Shown: piece by piece, positions 40,738 through 47,536 of the stretch
Layout of the letters: each line of letters opens with the position of its first letter
Numbering within the stretch: position 1 is the first letter of the stretch
Source: CAYYEF01 sp964470825
GTDB taxonomy: Bacteria > Patescibacteriota > Minisyncoccia > Phycocordibacterales > JAACPR01
DNA length: 64,000 nt
Direction of reading: 5' to 3'
NCBI GenBank assembly: GCA_964470825.1
Contig: CAYYEF010000001.1
Span: forward strand, 1-64,000
Translations under genes and position numbers: made by a program
The notes under the pieces: generated by a model
Databases searched by the model: none
Told to the model about the DNA's origin: nothing
The model's input: the letters and a program-made list of their open reading frames with translations, nothing else

Positions 40738-40753
40738 AATTAATTTAAAAAAT

Positions 40754-40942
40754 ATGAGATTACTTGATTATATAAGAGATACAAAAGGAGAAATGAAGCA
40801 TGTGAGCTGGCCAACCAGAAGTCAGGCTTTCGGGTATACGATTATAGTTTTAGCTGTTTCAATTACTCTTGCATTATATCTTGGTTTCTTCGATTACATT
40901 TTTACTAATGTAGTTGATAAGTTTTTTGTTAATAATTTTTAA
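40754..40942 (+). CDS. secE: Protein translocase subunit SecE
   Basis: A 62-residue protein with an amphipathic helix holding the family motif RDTKGEMKHVSWPTRSQA and one membrane helix. It clamps SecY in the export channel. The ATG at 40754 gives the conserved length, while an upstream in-frame start at 40718 would run through the leader hairpin. It lies 11 bases before nusG, as in most bacteria. Confidence 0.93.
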   Translation: MRLLDYIRDTKGEMKHVSWPTRSQAFGYTIIVLAVSITLALYLGFFDYIFTNVVDKFFVNNF

Positions 40943-40953
40943 TTTTATCTAAG

Positions 40954-41499
40954 ATGTCAAAACAACAACCACAAAGAGAAAGGAATTGGTATGCCATCCA
41001 CACTTATGCTGGATATGAAAATGCTGTTTCTAAAAACTTACAACAAAGAATCGAATCTCTAGGAATGGAAGATAGAATTTTTAATGTTGTAGTTCCAACT
41101 GAAAAGAAAATTAAGATTAAAAATGGAAAAAGGGTAGAAACTGAAGAAAAAATTTATCCTGGTTACGTTATGGTAGACATGATTGTAACAGATGATTCTT
41201 GGTACGTAGTTCGAAACACCCCTCGTGTTACAGGATTCGTCGGTTCAGGTGTTTATCCAGTTCCATTATCAAAGAAAGAGATAGATGATTTATTTAGTCG
41301 AATGAATTCAGATACTACAAAGCATAAGATTGATTTAATGGTTGGAGATTTGGTTGCTGTTGCTGAAGGTCCTTTCAAAGATCTAGAGGGTAAAGTAGAA
41401 GAAGTAGATGAAGATCGTGGAAAAATTAGAGTAAATGTTTCTATGTTCGGTCGAGAAACACCAGTCGAACTAGACTTTTTACAAGTTAAGAAAATTTAA
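40954..41499 (+). CDS. nusG: Transcription termination/antitermination factor NusG
   Basis: The 181-residue protein has the NGN domain (RNWYAIHTYAGYENAVSKNL, IYPGYVMVDMIVTDDSWYVVRNTPRVTGFVG) and the C-terminal KOW domain (GDLVAVAEGPFKDLEGKVEEVDEDRGKI). NusG links RNA polymerase to Rho or the ribosome. It lies between secE and rplK in the classical order. rplK also has its own promoter in the 82-base gap. Confidence 0.96.
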   Translation: MSKQQPQRERNWYAIHTYAGYENAVSKNLQQRIESLGMEDRIFNVVVPTEKKIKIKNGKRVETEEKIYPGYVMVDMIVTDDSWYVVRNTPRVTGFVGSGVYPVPLSKKEIDDLFSRMNSDTTKHKIDLMVGDLVAVAEGPFKDLEGKVEEVDEDRGKIRVNVSMFGRETPVELDFLQVKKI

Positions 41500-41506
41500 T
41501 TAAAAG

Positions 41507-41534
41507 TTGAAATTCCTATTAAATCGTGTAATAT
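41507..41534 (+). promoter_or_regulatory. Promoter of rplK
   Basis: TTGAAA (41507-41512) and TAATAT (41529-41534) are 16 bases apart, about 48 bases before the ATG at 41582. Confidence 0.55.
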
Positions 41535-41581
41535 AGCTAGCACTGTTACGCGCTTCAAAGTAAATAATATTTAATAAAAAT

Positions 41582-42004
41582 ATGGCAAAGAAAATAAAGA
41601 AAGTAATAAAAGTTCAAGCCAAAGGGGGAGCCGCAACTCCTGCGCCACCTTTAGGTCCAGTTTTGGGTCAGGCCGGAATTAACATTGGTGAATTTATTAA
41701 CCAATTTAATGGTGGAACTCAAGACCGAAGAGGAGAAATTGTACCTTGTGTTATCACAGTGTACGAAGATAGAACTTTCTCTCTTCAATTCAAAACTTCT
41801 CCAGCATCACAACTTATTCTAAAAGCACTAGGAAAAGAATCAGGTTCAGGATCAAATTTAACTAAAAAAGTTGGTTCTCTGAACAAGGCCCAAATTCGTG
41901 AAATTGCTGAAAAGAAAATGAGTGATCTAAATGCAAATACTATCGAAGCAGCAATGAAAATTATCGAAGGAACTTGCAGATCAATGGGGGTAGAAGTTAA
42001 ATAA
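41582..42004 (+). CDS. rplK: 50S ribosomal protein L11
   Basis: A 140-residue protein with the L11 start [31 protein letters not shown], the linker and the rRNA-binding C-terminal domain ([38 protein letters not shown]). It helps elongation factors at the GTPase centre. rplA (L1), which normally follows, is absent: a large hairpin and the convergent folA gene come next. Confidence 0.96.
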   Translation: MAKKIKKVIKVQAKGGAATPAPPLGPVLGQAGINIGEFINQFNGGTQDRRGEIVPCVITVYEDRTFSLQFKTSPASQLILKALGKESGSGSNLTKKVGSLNKAQIREIAEKKMSDLNANTIEAAMKIIEGTCRSMGVEVK

Positions 42005-42008
42005 AATA

Positions 42009-42112
42009 AAAAACACTTTTCTCAATCTTGTCCTCGTCGTTGTATATTAAGTAACTTAATTGAAACTTAGTAACTTCTGCGAGGAGATTTCGAAAAGTGT
42101 TTTTTTATTTTA
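42009..42112. terminator. Large bidirectional terminator hairpin between rplK and folA
   Basis: AAAACACTTTTC pairs with GAAAAGTGTTTT. Inside it, CCTCG pairs with CGAGG and TTAAGT with ACTTAG, so nearly 100 bases fold into one branched or long hairpin. T-rich tails lie on both strands. Confidence 0.75.
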
Positions 42113-42670
42113 TTTTTCTAATACAACAAATTCGTAAGTAAAATTATCGTCTTGTGATTTTCGGCTGGAAATTATTTTTGAAAAACCAGAGGATTCATAA
42201 TTTGGAAATTTTTTAGAATAATTTACGTTCGCATCGACTAAAGTTAAGTAAAGTCTGTCCGCATAGGGAATGGCTAATTCATAAATTTGAGAACCACCAA
42301 TAATAAAAATTTCAGACTCTTTATTTTGTTCTTCACAAAAAGCCTTATTCTCATTTTCTATTTTTTTTGCCAAATCAATAGATTCACTAAGAGAAGTGAC
42401 AATTGAAACTTTATCTGAAATCTCTGGTGAAACCTGGTAGTTTTCTTGTCTTGTTATGATAATATGATGTCTTCCTGGTAATGGTTTTCCTTTGAATTCC
42501 TCCCAAGTGCTTCTGCCCATAATAATTGGGTGACCCATAGTTTTTTCTTTGAAGAATTTAAAGTCTTCGGGAATATGCCAAGGTAGACCACCTTGTTCTT
42601 TGCCTATGGTGCGACTTTGCCGATCAATGGCTGAAATTAGACTTACTGTAATTTTTTTATTTGTGTTCAT
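42110..42670 (-). CDS. folA: Dihydrofolate reductase
   Basis: It reduces dihydrofolate, the by-product of ThyA, to tetrahydrofolate. The 186-residue protein shows SLISAIDRQSRTIGKEQGGLPWHIPEDFKFF (substrate site with the catalytic acid), HPIIMGRSTWEEF and the NADPH loop IFIIGGSQIYELAIPYADRLYLT. A 20-residue insert lies before the GG motif. It faces rplK and starts divergently from the dCMP deaminase gene. Confidence 0.94.
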   Translation of the reverse strand: MNTNKKITVSLISAIDRQSRTIGKEQGGLPWHIPEDFKFFKEKTMGHPIIMGRSTWEEFKGKPLPGRHHIIITRQENYQVSPEISDKVSIVTSLSESIDLAKKIENENKAFCEEQNKESEIFIIGGSQIYELAIPYADRLYLTLVDANVNYSKKFPNYESSGFSKIISSRKSQDDNFTYEFVVLEK

Positions 42671-42724
42671 GTCTTGAAAATTTATAGCAAATTATGATTA
42701 TTTTAACAATTAAAGACGGTCGTG

Positions 42725-42730
42725 TATAAT
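42725..42730 (+). promoter_or_regulatory. -10 box of the dCMP deaminase gene (leaderless)
   Basis: A perfect TATAAT ends 6 bases before the ATG at 42737. Confidence 0.55.
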
Positions 42731-42736
42731 TTAAAT

Positions 42737-43234
42737 ATGAATGAAATAAATACGCATGTAAGACCTTCTTGGGATGAATATTTTATGAATATTGCAAAAA
42801 CTATTGGAACAAGAGGAACTTGTGATCGTGGTAGGGTTGGTAGTGTTATTGTTAAAGATAAAAAAATAATTTCTACTGGTTATGTGGGTTCTCCTTCAGG
42901 TTGTAAACACTGTGATGAAATTGGACACGAAATGCACACTGTAGATTATGGAGAAGGCGAGATTCATCGTCATTGTGTTCGTACCGCTCACGCTGAAACA
43001 AATGCAATTATTCAAGCTGCTCGTTTTGGAATAAGTACAGACGGGGGAACTTTGTACTGTATGATGGTTCCTTGTTATGCTTGTGCAAAAAATATTATTA
43101 ATGCAGGAATAAAAAGAGTCGTTTGTGAAAAAGATTATCACGGAGGAAAACGTTCAAAAGAAATTTTTTCTGAAGCTGGAGTGGAGATTGTTCTATTAAT
43201 AGATGAATTAATGCAGTATGCAGATCAAAAATAA
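42737..43234 (+). CDS. comEB: dCMP deaminase (ComEB-like)
   Basis: It turns dCMP into dUMP, the ThyA substrate. The 165-residue protein has SWDEYFMNIAKTIGTRGTC, the zinc-site HAETNAI with catalytic Glu, and PCYACAKNIINAGI with two zinc Cys. Further Cys/His residues before it (GCKHCDEIGHEMH) fit the structural zinc site of this family. The ATG at 42737 is chosen from the leaderless -10 box over one five codons upstream. The P-loop kinase gene follows after 3 bases. Confidence 0.92.
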   Translation: MNEINTHVRPSWDEYFMNIAKTIGTRGTCDRGRVGSVIVKDKKIISTGYVGSPSGCKHCDEIGHEMHTVDYGEGEIHRHCVRTAHAETNAIIQAARFGISTDGGTLYCMMVPCYACAKNIINAGIKRVVCEKDYHGGKRSKEIFSEAGVEIVLLIDELMQYADQK

Positions 43235-43237
43235 CTT

Positions 43238-43795
43238 ATGAAAAATAAAATAATCATTGCCTTAACCGGTCAAATTGCTTCAGGTAAAGATGTCACAAAA
43301 AAATATTTAACTGAAAAATATGGTGCTCAAAGTGTAAAATTCTCACAGATTTTAAGAGATGTTTTGAATAGATTAAACATCTCTGTTGAAAGAAAAACCA
43401 TGCAAGATTTATCTACAGTTTTACGACAAACTTTTGGTGAAGATCTACTGGCTAGAAACATTGCAGAAGATGCTAAAAAATTAGAAGCGGATATTGTAAT
43501 TTTAGATGGAGTTCGTAGACCTGCTGATATTTTACACGCTCAGAAATTAGAAGGTTTTGTTTTGGTAAGAGTAGAAGCGTCTCCAGAATTACGATATGAG
43601 CGCATGAAATTAAGAAATGAAAACGTGGGAGATGCAGAAAAAACCTTTGAAGAATTTTTAGCTGATCATGAATCAGAGGCTGATAAAGAAGTTCCTGTAA
43701 TCATGTCTCAAGCCACAGAAACTCTTGATAATAATGGAACTTTTGATGATTTATATAAACAAATCGAAGAACTTATTTTAAGATTAAAAAACTAA
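43238..43795 (+). CDS. P-loop kinase, dNMP/dephospho-CoA kinase-like
   Basis: A 185-residue P-loop protein beginning IIIALTGQIASGKDVTKKYLTEKYG. It has KFSQILRDVLNRLNI, an RQTFGEDLLARNIAED segment and a Walker B-like strand DIVILDGVRRPADI, followed by the arginine-rich lid ELRYERMKLRNEN. The layout fits nucleoside monophosphate or dephospho-CoA type kinases. Its position next to dCMP deaminase and thyA favours a deoxynucleotide role, but the substrate is not known. Confidence 0.75.
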   Translation: MKNKIIIALTGQIASGKDVTKKYLTEKYGAQSVKFSQILRDVLNRLNISVERKTMQDLSTVLRQTFGEDLLARNIAEDAKKLEADIVILDGVRRPADILHAQKLEGFVLVRVEASPELRYERMKLRNENVGDAEKTFEEFLADHESEADKEVPVIMSQATETLDNNGTFDDLYKQIEELILRLKN

Positions 43796-43819
43796 TTTAT
43801 TCAATAAATAATCAGTAAA

Positions 43820-43858
43820 TAAAAAACACCCGACATTTCTGAAGGGTGTTTTGTTTAA
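43820..43858. terminator. Bidirectional terminator between the kinase gene and thyA
   Basis: AAAACACCC pairs with GGGTGTTTT around an 11-base loop, with A- and T-rich flanks serving both converging genes. Confidence 0.8.
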
Positions 43859-43860
43859 AC

Positions 43861-44802
43861 TTACACTGCGATCGGCGCCTTGATACCAGGATGCGAATCG
43901 TAATCCAGAAGCTCGATGTCTTCTTTTTTGAAATCAAATATGTTCTTGATTTCAGGATTAAGTCTCACTTTCGGAGAAGGGCCTTTTGAGTCACGACCAA
44001 GTTGCTCGTTCACTTGCTCAAAGTGATTTTTATAAAGGTGAGTGTCGCCACCAACCCAAACAAATTCGCCAGGCTCATGTCCTGTCACTTGTGCCACCAT
44101 CATCAACAACAAAGCGTAGGATGCAATATTGAAGGGAACACCAAGGAAGGTGTCGCAACTGCGTTGGTATAATTGCAAATGAAGTTTTCCTCCAAGCACT
44201 TTGAATTGGAACAGACAATGACATGGAGGCAATCCAGAGATCGCCATTTCTTCAATATCTGCAGGATTCCAAGCAGACACAATTAGTCTCCTTGAATTAG
44301 GAGATTTTTTAATGTCCTCAATTACTCCTGCCAACTGATCGATTGATCCACCTTTGGGATTTGGCCAACTTCTCCATTGATATCCATAAACCGGACCAAG
44401 GTTTCCATATTCATTTGCGAAATTTTCATCGCTCAGAATTTTTTCATTGAAAACCTTGATCTGTTCTTCCCATTCAGGACTGTTTGGTTTTGGAACAGGG
44501 AGGTTGTTGGCCTGACAATAGTGTTTGAAAGGCCAGTCATCCCAGATGTGGTTATTGCTTTGGAGTAAAGTTTTCAGCTTTGTGTCTCCGGCAATAAACC
44601 ACAAAAGTTCAGAAACAATCAATCCAAATGGAACCTTCTTTGTGGTTAGTAGAGGAAAACCCTGTGAAAGGTCAAACCTCATTTGGTGACCAAAAACCGC
44701 TCTGGTGCCCGTACCGGTTCTATCATCGGTATCAGTTCCTGTTTGCATAATACGTTCAAGCAGAGCGTGATATGTTGCATCATGTGTGTTTAATGTTTTC
44801 AT
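43861..44802 (-). CDS. thyA: Thymidylate synthase
   Basis: It methylates dUMP to dTMP using methylene-THF. The 313-residue protein has [46 protein letters not shown], the active-site Cys in [36 protein letters not shown] and GDTHLYKNH. An insert of about 50 residues after [10 protein letters not shown] makes it the long, Lactobacillus-like form. The ATG at 44802 fits the family start, and TACAAT (44809-44814) ends 6 bases before it. G+C is visibly higher than in neighbouring genes. Confidence 0.96.
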   Translation of the reverse strand: MKTLNTHDATYHALLERIMQTGTDTDDRTGTGTRAVFGHQMRFDLSQGFPLLTTKKVPFGLIVSELLWFIAGDTKLKTLLQSNNHIWDDWPFKHYCQANNLPVPKPNSPEWEEQIKVFNEKILSDENFANEYGNLGPVYGYQWRSWPNPKGGSIDQLAGVIEDIKKSPNSRRLIVSAWNPADIEEMAISGLPPCHCLFQFKVLGGKLHLQLYQRSCDTFLGVPFNIASYALLLMMVAQVTGHEPGEFVWVGGDTHLYKNHFEQVNEQLGRDSKGPSPKVRLNPEIKNIFDFKKEDIELLDYDSHPGIKAPIAV

Positions 44803-44857
44803 GGTTCTATTGTATCTGATTTTGTTTTTAACGCTAATCACAGATAAAGTCAATTAA

Positions 44858-44893
44858 TAAAATAAAAAACAGTTCTAAATATTTAGAACTGTC
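44858..44893 (-). terminator. Intrinsic terminator upstream of thyA
   Basis: ACAGTTCTAAAT/ATTTAGAACTGT is a perfect 24-base palindrome, followed on the minus strand by TTTTTTATTTTATT. It ends a transcript coming from the right, before thyA. Confidence 0.75.
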
Positions 44894-45105
44894 GTTTTTC
44901 GATAATTACTTTTTTGGGTTTTGAACAAAAATTATTCCATGCCATATAGCAAAAAGGGTGCATGGGTTTAATGATTGTTATTGGACCACAAGACCCAAAA
45001 CAAACCTCGATATGAATGAATAAAGATGTGATGCAGGTTTTCATAAAGTTCAACTTTTATCACCCTACATATTAAATTAAATAACGTCAAATTTTATTAA
45101 GTTCG
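44858..45105 (-). ncRNA. Possible small RNA in the thyA-glyA gap
   Basis: The 324 bases between divergent thyA and glyA hold no protein gene but end in a strong minus-strand terminator. The region contains hairpins: AAAGTTcAACTTT within GTGAT...ATCAC near 45031-45063, and CATGC...GCATG near 44938-44966. thyA seems to have its own -10 box, so the terminated transcript would be a separate RNA of roughly 200 nt. No known family is recognised, and its 5' end is a guess. Confidence 0.3.
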
Positions 45106-45114
45106 GGACTTTGA

Positions 45115-45120
45115 TAAAAT
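45115..45120 (+). promoter_or_regulatory. -10 box of glyA (leaderless)
   Basis: TAAAAT ends 6 bases before the ATG at 45127. Confidence 0.45.
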
Positions 45121-45126
45121 GAAAAC

Positions 45127-46374
45127 ATGAAAGATTTACAAATTAAAAAGTTGCTTGAAATAGAAAAGAAACGTCAAAAAACTGTTATCAACTTAATTGC
45201 TTCGGAAAATATTGTTTCAGAAGATGTGCTTGAAGCTCTTGGTAGTGAATTAACAAATAAATATTCAGAAGGGTATCCTGGTCACCGATATTATGGTGGT
45301 AACGAAGTAGTCGATAAAATTGAATTATTGGCACAGGAGCGAGCATTAAAACTTTTTAAATTAGATTCAAAAAAATGGTCAGTGAATGTACAGCCTTTGT
45401 CTGGTTCACCAGCAAATTTAGCCGTATACACAGCACTTGTGCCTAAGGGTGAAAAAATTATGGGTATGTCGCTTTCTCATGGGGGGCATTTAACGCATGG
45501 ACATAAAGTTTCTGCTACTGGAAAATTCTGGCAACAAATTCCATTTGGGGTTGATGAGAAGACTGAAACGATAGACTATGCTTTGCTCAAGAAAATTGCA
45601 GTGTCAGAAAAACCAAAAATTATCGTTTGTGGTTTTACAGCTTATCCACGGCAGGTGGATTTCAAAAAATTTCGTGAAATTGCTAATGCCTCCGGAGCAA
45701 TTTTAATGTGTGACATGTCTCATTTTGCGGGGCTGGTTGCGGGTGCAGAATATCCTTCTCCTTTTGAATATTGTGATGTTGTTACTACTACAGTACATAA
45801 AACTTTGCGTGGTCCACGAAGCGCTATGATTTTTTCTCGTAAAGACAAATTCGTAAAAACAGAAAAAACAAATTCTAAAACTGGAAAAAAACAAATTATT
45901 AAAAACATCTACTCTGATTTAATTGACAAGGCGGTTTTTCCTGGTCTTCAAGGTGGTCCGCATAATAATCAAATTGCCGCAGTGGCGGTTGCTTTAAAAG
46001 AAGCCGACTCAGGATCTTTCAAAAAATACGCTCAACAAGTAAGAAAAAATGCTGCAGTGCTTGCCAAAGAATTATCTGAAAGAGGTTGGAAAATTATTTC
46101 AAATGGAACAGATACGCATCTTGTTCTTGTTGATGTTTGGATGAATGGAGTAAAAAATGAAAAAGGAGCAGGTGGTTTAACTGGACAAGAGGCTAGTGAT
46201 CGTTTGGAAAAAGTAGGAATTATTGTAAATAAAAATACTATTCCAGGCGAGTCTCGAAGCGCGTTTGATCCTTCAGGTATTAGATTAGGTAGCGCAGCTG
46301 AAACTACTCGTGGTAAAAAAGAGGCCGACTTCAAAAAAATAGCAGCAGAGATTGATAAAGTCTTAAAAAAGTAA
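45127..46374 (+). CDS. glyA: Serine hydroxymethyltransferase
   Basis: A PLP enzyme that makes methylene-THF from serine, feeding ThyA. The 415-residue protein has INLIASENIVSEDVLEALGS, YSEGYPGHRYYGG, the cofactor-binding Lys in VVTTTVHKTLRGPR, and FPGLQGGPHNNQIAAVAVAL. The C-terminal domain ends with GIRLGSAAETTRGKKE. Length is normal. tmk begins 15 bases after its stop. Confidence 0.96.
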   Translation: MKDLQIKKLLEIEKKRQKTVINLIASENIVSEDVLEALGSELTNKYSEGYPGHRYYGGNEVVDKIELLAQERALKLFKLDSKKWSVNVQPLSGSPANLAVYTALVPKGEKIMGMSLSHGGHLTHGHKVSATGKFWQQIPFGVDEKTETIDYALLKKIAVSEKPKIIVCGFTAYPRQVDFKKFREIANASGAILMCDMSHFAGLVAGAEYPSPFEYCDVVTTTVHKTLRGPRSAMIFSRKDKFVKTEKTNSKTGKKQIIKNIYSDLIDKAVFPGLQGGPHNNQIAAVAVALKEADSGSFKKYAQQVRKNAAVLAKELSERGWKIISNGTDTHLVLVDVWMNGVKNEKGAGGLTGQEASDRLEKVGIIVNKNTIPGESRSAFDPSGIRLGSAAETTRGKKEADFKKIAAEIDKVLKK

Positions 46375-46389
46375 TAATCTAGAATAAGA

Positions 46390-47019
46390 ATGAACACCAA
46401 ACGCGGAAAATTTATTGTCCTAGATGGAAGTGAAGGAGCGGGAAAATCTTCACAGTTGAAATCTCTCAAAGAAAGATTTGGAGACAAGATTTTGATTACT
46501 CGTGAGCCCGGAGGTACTCCTTATGCCGAAGAAATTCGCAATATTATTTTGAATTCTTCTAATGCAAGTCAGGCTGATGCTAAAACCCATTTCGCATTAT
46601 TTTGGGCCTCACGTGCAGATCATATGAGGAATAAAATTATTCCTGCTCTTGAATCTGGAATGACAGTCATTACTGACCGTTTTGACTCCTCAACATTTGC
46701 CTATCAGATTTTCGGGCAAGAAGCCACAGAACTAAAAGATCATTTCTTTGCTTTCAGAGATTTCTTTTTAGGGGATTATAAGCCTGACCTATATATTTAT
46801 CTAGATGTCGACACAAAAATCGGCTTGTCTAGAAAAAATAATCAACCTAATGAAATAAATCACTTTGAACAAAGGAAGGTGGAATTTTTTGAAAGGATGA
46901 AGCAGGGTTTTGCTGAATTTTTCAATCATGTTCCTTATGTGGTAGTTAATGCAAACGTTGATTTTGCTTCAGTTGAAAAAGATTTAACTTCTATTATGGA
47001 GAAGCAATTAAACAGCTAG
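46390..47019 (+). CDS. tmk: Thymidylate kinase
   Basis: It phosphorylates dTMP to dTDP. The 209-residue protein begins GKFIVLDGSEGAGKSSQLK (P-loop), with TREPGGTPYAEEIR and the DR(F/Y) motif in VITDRFDSSTFAYQ. It also has DLYIYLDVDTKIGLSRK with the lid. It lies between glyA and dut and ends in a terminator whose stem includes the stop codon. Confidence 0.95.
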   Translation: MNTKRGKFIVLDGSEGAGKSSQLKSLKERFGDKILITREPGGTPYAEEIRNIILNSSNASQADAKTHFALFWASRADHMRNKIIPALESGMTVITDRFDSSTFAYQIFGQEATELKDHFFAFRDFFLGDYKPDLYIYLDVDTKIGLSRKNNQPNEINHFEQRKVEFFERMKQGFAEFFNHVPYVVVNANVDFASVEKDLTSIMEKQLNS

Positions 47020-47040
47020 TTTTCCTAGCTGTTTTTATTT
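47010..47040 (+). terminator. Intrinsic terminator of tmk
   Basis: AAACAGCTAG pairs with CTAGCTGTTT (10 bp, 5-base loop), followed by TTATTTT. Confidence 0.88.
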
Positions 47041-47047
47041 TAAAAAT

Positions 47048-47470
47048 ATGAAACTAAAAATTAAAAAATTAAACATTGAGGCAATTGTTCCAAATTATGC
47101 TCATTTAAACGATGCTGGTTTTGATTTGTTTTCCGTTGAAACCATTGAAATTGAACCAATGTCTCGTGTTCAAATTTCAACTGGTATAGCTATGGAAATT
47201 CCAGAAGGTTTTGTTGGTTTAATTTGGGATAAGTCTGGTTTGTCTCATAAGTATGGATTGAAAACTTTGGGTGGAGTTATTGATTCCGGGTATAGGGGAG
47301 AGATAAAAGTTGGAGTTATAAATCTTGGAACAGAAAAATATATTTTAGAAAAAGGTCATAAAATTGCTCAGATGATTATTCAAAAAAGAGAATTTTGTGA
47401 GATAGAAGTCGTTGACGAATTATCTGACACTTCACGTGGGGAAGGTGGTTTTGGTTCAACAGGTAAATAA
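47048..47470 (+). CDS. dut: Deoxyuridine 5'-triphosphate nucleotidohydrolase (dUTPase)
   Basis: It splits dUTP to dUMP, keeping uracil out of DNA and supplying ThyA. The 140-residue protein has the five trimeric dUTPase motifs: NDAGFDLFS, WDKSGLSHKYGL, GGVIDSGYRGEIKV, KGHKIAQMIIQK and the C-terminal RGEGGFGSTGK. It closes the thymidylate cluster. Confidence 0.95.
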   Translation: MKLKIKKLNIEAIVPNYAHLNDAGFDLFSVETIEIEPMSRVQISTGIAMEIPEGFVGLIWDKSGLSHKYGLKTLGGVIDSGYRGEIKVGVINLGTEKYILEKGHKIAQMIIQKREFCEIEVVDELSDTSRGEGGFGSTGK

Positions 47471-47536
47471 GCTTTTATAAAAAATATTCTAAAGCTTTAT
47501 AAACCGTTATTTTTCTGTTATTCTAAATCTAATAAT

